Below are positions 50,368 to 57,743 of a stretch of DNA of 64,000 bases, one piece after another. Numbering within the stretch: position 1 is the stretch's first letter; each line of letters opens with the position of its first letter. This DNA comes from Clostridia bacterium. GTDB lineage: Bacteria > Bacillota > Clostridia > Christensenellales > Borkfalkiaceae. A program made the position numbers and the translations under genes. A model generated the notes under the pieces. The model ran no database searches and had not been told where the DNA came from. It saw nothing but the letters and a program-made list of their open reading frames with translations. The stretch lies in contig CAAGAM010000150.1 in assembly GCA_900767815.1 (NCBI GenBank), positions 1-64,000 of the forward strand. Reading direction: 5' to 3'.

Positions 50368-51995
50368 GCGGAAATAACGGTAAAATCTGGCTTCAAAAAG
50401 CCGTAAAACCATACAGGGCTTCGGTGGTCGCGTTGTCGATTGCTTCGGTTGTCGCAACGGGGCTTTCGGTTGCGTTTGCATACCTTACGAAGTACCTTGT
50501 CAATCACGCGGCAAAAGGCGAAAACGGGGAGACGATTTTTTTCGCGGCGATCTTATTCGGACTTGTCGTTTTAAAAATCGTTTTGCAGGCTTTTTTAAGA
50601 TATTACACCGAAAAAACCCGCACCGAAATTTACACGGGGCTGAGGAGCAGACTTTTCGAAAGAGTTCTTAAAGCCGATTACGCCGCCATTAAAAATTATC
50701 ACAGCGGCGAACTTATCTCGCGCATCACGCAGGATTCCGCCGAAGTAGCTTCCGATACGGTCGGCATCATGCCCGCGGCGTTCGGCATGGCAACGCAGCT
50801 TATCGGTTCGCTTGCCGTATTGTTCGTGATAGATTGGCTCTTTTCGCTCATTTTGATAGCGGGCGGAATGATAATCGTAGCCGTAACCGCCGTTTGCAGA
50901 AACAAACTGAAGAAATATCAGAAAGAAATAATGGCGAAGGACGCCGAAGACCGTTCGTTCATGCAGGAAAGCGTTGCGGCGGAAGTTACGATAAAAGCAT
51001 ACGGAGCAGAAGATAAAACGCTCGGATCTTCTAAGGAAATTCTCCGCGCTTATTCGGGCAAAAGGCTTCAAAGGGCGCGTTTCAATTCGGGGGTCGGGCT
51101 TGTGTATTCGCTCATTTCCAATTCGGGGATGCTGTTTGCGATAGTCTGGTGCGCGGTGAAGGCTTTCGGGGATTCCGCCGATTACGGCGCGGTGCTTTCC
51201 GTCGTGCTTTTGATGGAACAGCTTCAACGGCCGTTCACATCCTTTTCGGCTGTCATGCCCGTGTATTATTCGCGGCTCGCAAGCGCGGAAAGGCTTTGCG
51301 AAATCGACGAGATCGGGCAGGAAAATATTTGCGGCGGAACTTGCCGGACATTCGAAAAAATAATCGCGAAAGACCTACGTTTTTCGTATGACAGCGAGTG
51401 CGTTATCCGCGATCTGTCTCTTGAAATAACCCGCGGCGAAACGATAGTTTTCGAAGGCGCGTCCGGCGCGGGGAAGAGTACGTTTTTCAAGTTGCTTTTA
51501 GGTATTTATAAGCCCCAAAATGGTGAAATAAATATAGAAACGTCAAACGGAAGGATAAAAGCGGACGAAAATACGAGAAATCTTTTCGCATACGTTCCGC
51601 AAGGCAATTTCCTCCTTTCGGGAACAATCAGGCAAAATCTCTCGTTTTTTTCGGACGAAGAGGGGGAAAAACTTGAAAAAACTCTTGTTTCGGCTTTGAA
51701 AACAGCCTGCGCGGATTTTGTTTTCGATCTTCCCGAAGGGCTTGATACAATGCTCGGCGAGCGCGGAGCGGGGCTTTCGGAGGGGCAACTTCAAAGGCTT
51801 TCGGTTGCGAGGGCGATTGCGAGCGGCAGACCCGTTTTATTGCTGGACGAGGCTACTTCGGCTCTCGACGAAGAGACGGAAAAGAACATGCTCGCAAACA
51901 TAAAAAAGCGCGAAGATTTAACCTGCCTCATCATTTCGCACCGCCCCGCCGCGAGAATTATCGCAGATAAAACCGTTATAATCGAGAAGATATAA
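50364..51995 (+). CDS. ABC exporter (fused membrane and ATPase domains)
   Basis: The 543-residue protein has a six-helix ABC-exporter membrane domain (about 1-300), then an ATPase domain with Walker A EGASGAGKSTFFKLLLG, Q-loop VPQGNFLLSG, signature LSEGQLQRLSVARA, Walker B VLLLDEATSALDEE and switch His ISHRP. It probably exports a peptide or lipid. There is no C39 peptidase domain; the separate S26-like protein could serve cleavage. It overlaps the S26-like gene by 4 nt. Confidence 0.88.
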   Translation: MSGNNGKIWLQKAVKPYRASVVALSIASVVATGLSVAFAYLTKYLVNHAAKGENGETIFFAAILFGLVVLKIVLQAFLRYYTEKTRTEIYTGLRSRLFERVLKADYAAIKNYHSGELISRITQDSAEVASDTVGIMPAAFGMATQLIGSLAVLFVIDWLFSLILIAGGMIIVAVTAVCRNKLKKYQKEIMAKDAEDRSFMQESVAAEVTIKAYGAEDKTLGSSKEILRAYSGKRLQRARFNSGVGLVYSLISNSGMLFAIVWCAVKAFGDSADYGAVLSVVLLMEQLQRPFTSFSAVMPVYYSRLASAERLCEIDEIGQENICGGTCRTFEKIIAKDLRFSYDSECVIRDLSLEITRGETIVFEGASGAGKSTFFKLLLGIYKPQNGEINIETSNGRIKADENTRNLFAYVPQGNFLLSGTIRQNLSFFSDEEGEKLEKTLVSALKTACADFVFDLPEGLDTMLGERGAGLSEGQLQRLSVARAIASGRPVLLLDEATSALDEETEKNMLANIKKREDLTCLIISHRPAARIIADKTVIIEKI

Positions 51996-52051
51996 CCTAA
52001 GAAGTTTCAAAATGAAAGAATTGTGTAATGACGGCATTTCGGAATTTTTTA

Positions 52052-52108
52052 TTGACAAAGTTCATGGTTTAATATAATATTTACATTACAATATAATATT
52101 TACATTAC
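52052..52108 (+). promoter_or_regulatory. Promoter with tandemly duplicated -10 region
   Basis: TTGACA (52052-52057) is followed 17 nt later by TAATAT (52075-52080). The 19-bp unit AATATAATATTTACATTAC, which holds the -10 box, is present twice in tandem (52071-52089 and 52090-52108). Confidence 0.75.
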
Positions 52109-52153
52109 AATAATGTTAATAATTTTTATACAATCAGAAAACGGAGAGAGAAA

Positions 52154-53038
52154 ATGTTCGGTTACGTAAAGCCCGACACCCCTTACCTGTATATAAAGGA
52201 CGATACGTTGTATAAGTCGCTTTATTGCTCGGTATGCAAGGCAATCGGGAAAAATTGCGGACAAAGGGCAAGATTGTCGCTTACATACGATATCGCGTTT
52301 ATGTCTGCGCTTCTGCACAACGTCGCGGGCAAGGATGTTAAAATAGAGCGCAAAAGGTGCGTCGTTCATCCTTTTATGCCGAGACCTATTGCGAGCGGAG
52401 ACGAAATAACGGATTTATGCGCGTATATAAACGTCGCTTTGGCGTATTATAAAATCGAGGACGATATAACCGACGGCAACGGCGGAAAACTCAAAAAGCT
52501 CATCGTCGCCAAAGGCAACAGAAAGGTAAAAAGGCTTTACCCCGAGATAAACCGCGTAATCACCGAAAGGTATGCGGAGCTTCGCGAGCTTGAAAAAAAG
52601 GAATGCGCGAGCGTAGACCAAATCGCAGAGCCGTTTGCGCAGATGATGGTGGAACTCGGCAACATAGCCTTATCGGGGAAGGAGTATAAAGGCGTCAGGC
52701 AGCTCCTTTATTTCCTCGGGAAGTGGATTTATCTCATCGACGCGCTCGACGATTACGAAAAGGATATAAAGGAAAAAAATTATAATCCGTTATATTACGC
52801 TTACGGCAGACAGCCCGATTTCAAAACACTCCTCAAAAAGTACGGAAGCGATATTTCTTTTGCGTTTTCCACCGTTTTTGCGGGAATGAAAGAAGCTTAT
52901 AACGAATGCGTGTTCAAATTCGATTCCGCGCTTATACGGAACATTATTCTCCGCGGTATACCCGCGGTTACGCTTAAAACGTTTAAAAAAGAAGAAAAAA
53001 AGACTAAAAAGGACGAAAAAAAGAAGAATGGCAAATAA
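52154..53038 (+). CDS. DUF5685-like protein
   Basis: The 294-residue protein begins MFGYVKPDTPYLYIKDDTLY and carries a CSVCKAIGKNCG Cys cluster near residue 25, then a helical domain with acidic runs (KIEDDITDGNGGKLKKL) and ALDDYEKDIKEKNYNPLYYAYG. This pattern matches the DUF5685 family of Firmicutes, unknown in function. The C-terminus is Lys-rich. It overlaps the J-domain-like gene by 11 nt, so the two are coupled. Confidence 0.7.
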   Translation: MFGYVKPDTPYLYIKDDTLYKSLYCSVCKAIGKNCGQRARLSLTYDIAFMSALLHNVAGKDVKIERKRCVVHPFMPRPIASGDEITDLCAYINVALAYYKIEDDITDGNGGKLKKLIVAKGNRKVKRLYPEINRVITERYAELRELEKKECASVDQIAEPFAQMMVELGNIALSGKEYKGVRQLLYFLGKWIYLIDALDDYEKDIKEKNYNPLYYAYGRQPDFKTLLKKYGSDISFAFSTVFAGMKEAYNECVFKFDSALIRNIILRGIPAVTLKTFKKEEKKTKKDEKKKNGK

Positions 53039-53660
53039 TTTATACGATTTATTCGGTCTCGACGAAGGCTGTACGGACGAAGAGCTTGACGCGGCTTACG
53101 GAAGACTGCGCTCCAAATATGCAGAAGACAGATTTTTAGAAGGCGAGGCGGGAAACACCGCCGCAAAAAAACTCACCGAGCTTGATAACGCTTATCGCGA
53201 TATAGTAGCGCAGAGAAGAGAGGCGTCAAACGCTTCCGCGGGTACGCAGAATAACGCTTTTAAATCCGTTGAGGATAAGATAAGAAGCGGAGACCTTGCG
53301 GGCGCGCAGAACGAACTCGACGGTTTCAACGAGAGAAATGCGGAATGGCATTATCTGCAATCGGTTGTGTACTATAAGAAGAACTGGACAAACGAGAGCA
53401 AAAAACAGCTCGAAATCGCCATGCAGATGAATCCTTCCGAGCAGAAATACAAAACCGCTTACGATAAACTTCTCGAAAAAATCAAGAACGATTCCAATAA
53501 AAACTTTTCGAGTTATACGGGAAACGGCGGCGCTAACAACGGCGGCGGAAGATACGACGACGGCGCGCCGCAGATGGGCGGAGACAGCTGCGTCGACTGG
53601 TGCTGTCAGATGGCTCTCTGCAACATAGCCCTTAACTGCTGCTGCAACAGTTGCCGTTAA
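53028..53660 (+). CDS. Degenerate J-domain protein with TPR-like and Cys-rich parts
   Basis: The 210-residue protein starts NLYDLFGLDEGCTDEELDAAYGRLRSKYAED, like a J-domain, but the HPD motif that stimulates DnaK is absent. A TPR-like helical segment follows (about 80-155), then a Gly/Asn-rich linker and a Cys-rich tail (CVDWCCQMALC ... NCCCNSC, nine Cys in about 24 residues). The tail could bind metal or a membrane. It is coupled to the DUF5685-like gene, and a membrane-protein gene follows with no gap. Confidence 0.75.
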   Translation: MANNLYDLFGLDEGCTDEELDAAYGRLRSKYAEDRFLEGEAGNTAAKKLTELDNAYRDIVAQRREASNASAGTQNNAFKSVEDKIRSGDLAGAQNELDGFNERNAEWHYLQSVVYYKKNWTNESKKQLEIAMQMNPSEQKYKTAYDKLLEKIKNDSNKNFSSYTGNGGANNGGGRYDDGAPQMGGDSCVDWCCQMALCNIALNCCCNSCR

Positions 53661-53661
53661 A

Positions 53662-54201
53662 ATGAAAAACTCAAAGCTTATCGCGCTGTCCGCAATTGCG
53701 ACGGCGTTTTCGCTTATATTCCTTGTTCTCGGCGCAACCATACCCGCGCTCGATTATTCGGGCATATTCATGGCGAGCCTTTGCGTGATGCTTCCGCTTG
53801 CGAAAAAAAACGCGAAAGCGGGGCTTATGACTTACGCCGCAACGCTTTGCCTTTCGTGCCTGCTTGTCGGGGCAACTACGTCCCGATGGGAAATAGTGAT
53901 AATTTACGCCCTCTTTTTCGGGCTTCACCCCACGGTTAATTATTTTTTCCGTGAGAAAAAACTGAACGTTGTTTTAGCTACGCTCATCAAAACCGTGTGG
54001 TTTGTGGGTGTGCTGATTCTTATTTACAATCTTTTCACCGATTTTCTCTTCGACGCGAGTTTTATTCAGAAGGAATGGGTGAAAAAATACATTTATCTGA
54101 TACTGGCAGGCGGCGGAGCGGTCGGATTTATTCTGTACGATTTCCTTATGGTGAGATTTCAACGCCTTGTAGATATTCAAGTTTCGAGGATGAAATTATA
54201 A
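53662..54201 (+). CDS. Multi-pass membrane protein
   Basis: The 179-residue protein has about five predicted helices (about 8-30, 32-50, 55-75, 105-125 and 140-165) and short charged loops. It resembles ECF-type S components and related small membrane proteins in layout, but no diagnostic motif is visible. It starts 1 bp after the stop of the J-domain-like gene. Function unknown. Confidence 0.7.
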   Translation: MKNSKLIALSAIATAFSLIFLVLGATIPALDYSGIFMASLCVMLPLAKKNAKAGLMTYAATLCLSCLLVGATTSRWEIVIIYALFFGLHPTVNYFFREKKLNVVLATLIKTVWFVGVLILIYNLFTDFLFDASFIQKEWVKKYIYLILAGGGAVGFILYDFLMVRFQRLVDIQVSRMKL

Positions 54202-54253
54202 AGCGCGGCTATGCGGCTGTCCGGCGCAATTTATTTAAGGGATACGATTAAAA

Positions 54254-55672
54254 ATGGAGAAAAACGAGGAATACATCGGCATTGTCGAGAAAACCGGGTC
54301 TAACGGCGAGGGGATTTTAAAAAACGGGGACTATACGGTTTTCGTGCCTTACGCCCTTCCCGAGGAAAAAATTAAATATAAAGTTTTAAAGGTTAAAAAG
54401 AATATTTGCTTCGCGAAGCTTATCGAACTTTACGTTCCGTCCGAGGAGAGGGTTCGCCCTAAATGCCGTGTATACGAAAAGTGCGGCGGGTGCCAGCTTC
54501 AGCATTTAAAATATAAACATCAGCTTATTCTTAAAAGAAAGATCGTTAAAGATTGTCTTTCGAAAATCGCGTTTTTAGACGAAAAAATTATGCCGACGGT
54601 GCCGAGCGAACTCGAATACGGCTATCGGAACAAGCTTCAGCTTCCTATAAGGACGGAAAAAAACGGCATAGCGATCGGCTTTTTTGCTCAGAACAGCCAC
54701 AGAATAGTGCAGATAAACGATTGTCCCATTCAGCCGTGGTGGTGCGGGAAAATCATTAAAATAATCAGAAAATACATAGACGTTTTTGACGTTACGGCAT
54801 ACAGCGAAGAGAGTAAATGCGGGCTTTTAAAACACGTCGTCGTGCGCGACGTGGACGGAAAACTCATAATAACCGTTGTTATAAACGGCAACGAACTGCC
54901 GCAGGTAAACAAACTTGTTGACCTTCTTTCAACCGAATTCGGCGAGTTCAGTCTTTTCGTAAATATCAATAAGGACGACACGAACGTTATTTTCGGAAAA
55001 GAATTCAAGTGCGTTTACGGCAGAAAAAAAGTCGTTTCGTCCGATATGGGCGTTAAATTCGAGATAGGTCCCGAATCGTTCATGCAGGTGAACGATCTTG
55101 TCCGCAGAAATATTTACCGCGAAGCCGTTAAAGCCGCCGACCCCGATCCCGATACCGTCGTTATAGACGCGTACAGCGGCGCGGGACTTTTGACGGCTAT
55201 TTTCGCAACGCGCGCCAAAAAAGCGGTCGGCATAGAAATCGTCAAAGAAGCGGTCGACTGTGCGGACGAGCTTAAAAAGCTTAACGGACTCGACGAAAAA
55301 ATGGAAAATATCTGCGCTCCGTGCGAAGTCGCGCTCCCCGTGGTTATGGAAAGGGAAAGGCTCGGAGGAACGAAATTCACGCTTATTCTCGATCCGCCGC
55401 GCCAAGGCGTGGACGAAAAGCTTATTTCGGCGATAAAAACCGCCATGCCCGAAAGGATAGTGTATATTTCATGTTCGCCGCAAACCCTTTCGAGAGATCT
55501 CGGCTTGCTTTCGGAAACTTTGGTTCGGGAAGACGGCGAGCTTAAAAAGGCTCCAGAAAACGGCGAATTCTCTAAATATAAGATAGAATACGTCAAACCT
55601 TTCGATATGTTTCCCCAAACCCGCCACGTCGAAACCGTTTGCGTTTTGAAACGAGAAAAACACAATATATAG
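54254..55672 (+). CDS. rlmD: 23S rRNA (uracil-5-)-methyltransferase RlmD/RumA
   Basis: The 472-residue protein has an N-terminal TRAM domain (about 5-60), the iron-sulfur cluster motif CRVYEKCGGCQ with further Cys in DCPIQPW, the SAM-binding VVIDAYSGAGLLTAIFA, LDPPRQGVDEKLI and the catalytic Cys in YISCSPQTLSRD. It methylates a uracil in 23S rRNA (RlmD or the related RlmC type). The 3' end HVETVCVL is the region where mobile elements insert in other Firmicutes, and composition changes right after this gene. Confidence 0.93.
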   Translation: MEKNEEYIGIVEKTGSNGEGILKNGDYTVFVPYALPEEKIKYKVLKVKKNICFAKLIELYVPSEERVRPKCRVYEKCGGCQLQHLKYKHQLILKRKIVKDCLSKIAFLDEKIMPTVPSELEYGYRNKLQLPIRTEKNGIAIGFFAQNSHRIVQINDCPIQPWWCGKIIKIIRKYIDVFDVTAYSEESKCGLLKHVVVRDVDGKLIITVVINGNELPQVNKLVDLLSTEFGEFSLFVNINKDDTNVIFGKEFKCVYGRKKVVSSDMGVKFEIGPESFMQVNDLVRRNIYREAVKAADPDPDTVVIDAYSGAGLLTAIFATRAKKAVGIEIVKEAVDCADELKKLNGLDEKMENICAPCEVALPVVMERERLGGTKFTLILDPPRQGVDEKLISAIKTAMPERIVYISCSPQTLSRDLGLLSETLVREDGELKKAPENGEFSKYKIEYVKPFDMFPQTRHVETVCVLKREKHNI

Positions 55673-56013
55673 TATTGTATGCGGAAAAACATACAATATA
55701 CTGGTTTGTTTTGCGGCAGTGTCCACCATTTGTCCACGCTATTTAAGCCGCGTGGACATTTATTTTATTTATATAATTGAAATTTTTTGCTTATTTTTTG
55801 AGCAATTTCATCGGGGAGAGGAGCAAAGCCTAGCATCGTATCAGGTCTATTTTTCGCTGTATCAGCAACTCGCAGGCAACAAAAAAGAAGATGATGACGA
55901 AAGCGACGAATTCCGCAAGGGGTTAGTCTTGAGTTAAATAAAATTATAAATTAAATTTTGTGGTTTTGTCTATGATGTGGCTTTATGACAATACAACAAT
56001 AGTGAATAATTTG

Positions 56014-56053
56014 AAACATGATTTCCTGATTTCAGGAGTCATGTTTTTATTTT
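56014..56053 (+). terminator. Terminator without an intact gene upstream
   Basis: AACATGA (56015-56021) and TCATGTT (56038-56045) enclose an inner CCTGA/TCAGG stem, followed by TTTATTTTT. The gene it served is not present as an intact frame. Confidence 0.7.
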
Positions 56054-56173
56054 TATGGAACATATTTGAATATAAAAAATCAAAATTTCAGCAATAATAT
56101 TTTATACCGGAAAAGGAATTCCGTAAAAAAAATGGATTTACAAATGTTAAAAAAATGAAAATAGCTGTTAATT

Positions 56174-56208
56174 TTCAGATTGAAATTATTATCTGAATAT
56201 TTTATAAT
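56174..56208 (+). promoter_or_regulatory. GH1 promoter with palindromic operator
   Basis: TTGAAA (56180-56185), a 17-nt spacer and TATAAT (56203-56208). TTCAGAT (56174-56180) and ATCTGAA (56191-56197) form an inverted repeat with a 10-nt gap that spans the -35 box, a likely repressor site. Confidence 0.7.
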
Positions 56209-56251
56209 ATAAAATATGTTTTTCTAAGATAAAAGCATGCAGGAGGCAAAA

Positions 56252-57565
56252 ATGAAAGATTTTGTTTGGGGTGTTGCTACAGCTGCAGCACAGATAGAAG
56301 GCGCATTTAATGAAGACGGAAAAGGGTTGAATATCTGGGATGTGTTCAGTCGTATACCTGGAACTATTCGTAATGGTGACAGGCCGGATGTGGCATGTGA
56401 CAGTTATCACAAATGGAAAGAAGATGTTAAGTTGTTAAAAGACTTAGGAGTAAACGGATATCGTTATTCTGTTTCGTGGTCACGAATATTACCTGAAGGA
56501 AAGGGACAAATTAATCAAAATGGCTTGGATTATTATCGCCGTTTGACAGACACTTTGGCAGAGGCAGGCATTGCACCAAACATTACATTGTATCATTGGG
56601 ATTTGCCGTATGAACTGGAGAGATTGGGTGGTTGGCTGAATCGTGACGTTGCAGACTGGTTTGCAGATTATGCAGATATTGTTTTCAGAAATATTCCAAA
56701 TGCGCAGATGTTTGCTACCCATAACGAACCGATTGCCACGTATGTAGGATATGCGTTGAAAGGTTTTGCGCCGGGTTTCGGACTTGAGAAATACGGCCGT
56801 CAGGCTAATCATAATTTATTGCTTTCTCATGGAAAAGCAGTAGAACGATTCCGTTCCAGTGGAAATAAGGCAAAAATTGGCATTGTTGTCGATATTTGGA
56901 ACAGAGTACCTGCAGATCCATATTCAGAAGCTGATGTAAGATTAGCTAAAGAGCAGAACGGGCTTGCACATGGAAGTTATCTGTCCCCTCTTTTTTGTGG
57001 GGAATATAACAAGTATGTTGAAGAGATGATGAGAAGAAGAGGAATTAAAATTGAACGACAGGACGGAGATCTCAGTCTGATTGGCGCTCCTTTGGATTTT
57101 TATGGACTAAATTGTTACAACAGAGTTGTAGTCAGTTCAAGGCCGGATGTTGATGTGAAAAAGGTTATTTCCCAGAACGGCGGAAATTTTTTGGATAACG
57201 GAAATGAATTGTATCCTGATGCGATTTACGATGCGTTGAAGATTGCAAGAGACGAATACAAAGTTGATATACCTGTTTACATTACGGAAAACGGTGTCGG
57301 CTTTGAAAACGAAAAAGTTGAAGATGGAATGATCCGTGACGAACAGCGTATTGCATATCTGAAAAGTGCATTTGAATCATTAGGGCGGGCAATTAACGAA
57401 GGATTTGATGTCAGGGGATATTTCTTGTGGTCATTGACGGATAATTTTGAGTGGAATGCAGGGTATTCGATGAAGTTTGGCCTGCATACACGGGACAGAC
57501 AGAAAAAAGCCAGCGCAGACTTTTACAGGGACTGGATTTCGTCGCATAGAGACGGAAGATGTTAA
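56252..57565 (+). CDS. Glycoside hydrolase family 1 beta-glucosidase
   Basis: The 437-residue protein begins DFVWGVATAAAQIEGAFNED and has the acid/base Glu159 in THNEPI and the nucleophile Glu346 in ITENGVG. The C-terminal FLWSLTDNFEWNAGYSMKFG (shortened: SLTDNFEWNAGYSMKFGL) completes the sugar site. No phospho-sugar-specific motif was identified with confidence. GH1 enzymes hydrolyse beta-glucosides and beta-galactosides. The start at 56252 follows AGGAGG. No signal peptide, so it is cytoplasmic. A surface protein, a glycosidase-like lipoprotein and a sugar-binding lipoprotein follow. Confidence 0.93.
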   Translation: MKDFVWGVATAAAQIEGAFNEDGKGLNIWDVFSRIPGTIRNGDRPDVACDSYHKWKEDVKLLKDLGVNGYRYSVSWSRILPEGKGQINQNGLDYYRRLTDTLAEAGIAPNITLYHWDLPYELERLGGWLNRDVADWFADYADIVFRNIPNAQMFATHNEPIATYVGYALKGFAPGFGLEKYGRQANHNLLLSHGKAVERFRSSGNKAKIGIVVDIWNRVPADPYSEADVRLAKEQNGLAHGSYLSPLFCGEYNKYVEEMMRRRGIKIERQDGDLSLIGAPLDFYGLNCYNRVVVSSRPDVDVKKVISQNGGNFLDNGNELYPDAIYDALKIARDEYKVDIPVYITENGVGFENEKVEDGMIRDEQRIAYLKSAFESLGRAINEGFDVRGYFLWSLTDNFEWNAGYSMKFGLHTRDRQKKASADFYRDWISSHRDGRC

Positions 57566-57594
57566 AAAACAGTAAATTAAAATTAAAATACAAA

Positions 57595-57624
57595 TTGAAA
57601 ATCATGCGTATTTTGTTTTATAAT
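57595..57624 (+). promoter_or_regulatory. Promoter of the surface-protein gene
   Basis: TTGAAA (57595-57600), an 18-nt spacer and TATAAT (57619-57624), 120 bp before the start. Confidence 0.65.
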
Positions 57625-57743
57625 ACAATCATAAAACGAAAAATGCAGTTGTATGAGTTTTTTATCCGAAAAAATATGAAGATTATTAAAGCGTGGAAAA
57701 ACAACTTTTGTTTATTCTTACGCAACTAAATCAGGAGGTAACG

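Larger units (their letters stand above)
55673..56251. other. Gap between rlmD and the glycan locus
   Basis: This 580-bp stretch holds a TATTGTATG/CATACAATA stem (55673-55698), two direct and one inverted copy of TGTCCAC (55720, 55731 and 55752-55758), and a reading frame with no clear start (about 55719-55937) whose end (HRGEEQSLASYQVYFSLYQQ) looks like a gene fragment. A terminator at 56014-56053 and the GH1 promoter follow. No intact gene is supported. Confidence 0.5.

Noticed and set aside
55719..55937. Gene of 72 codons after rlmD
   Set aside because: No ATG start, no ribosome-binding site, and the 5' half overlaps hairpin DNA. Only the 3' half looks protein-like, so it is treated as a fragment.
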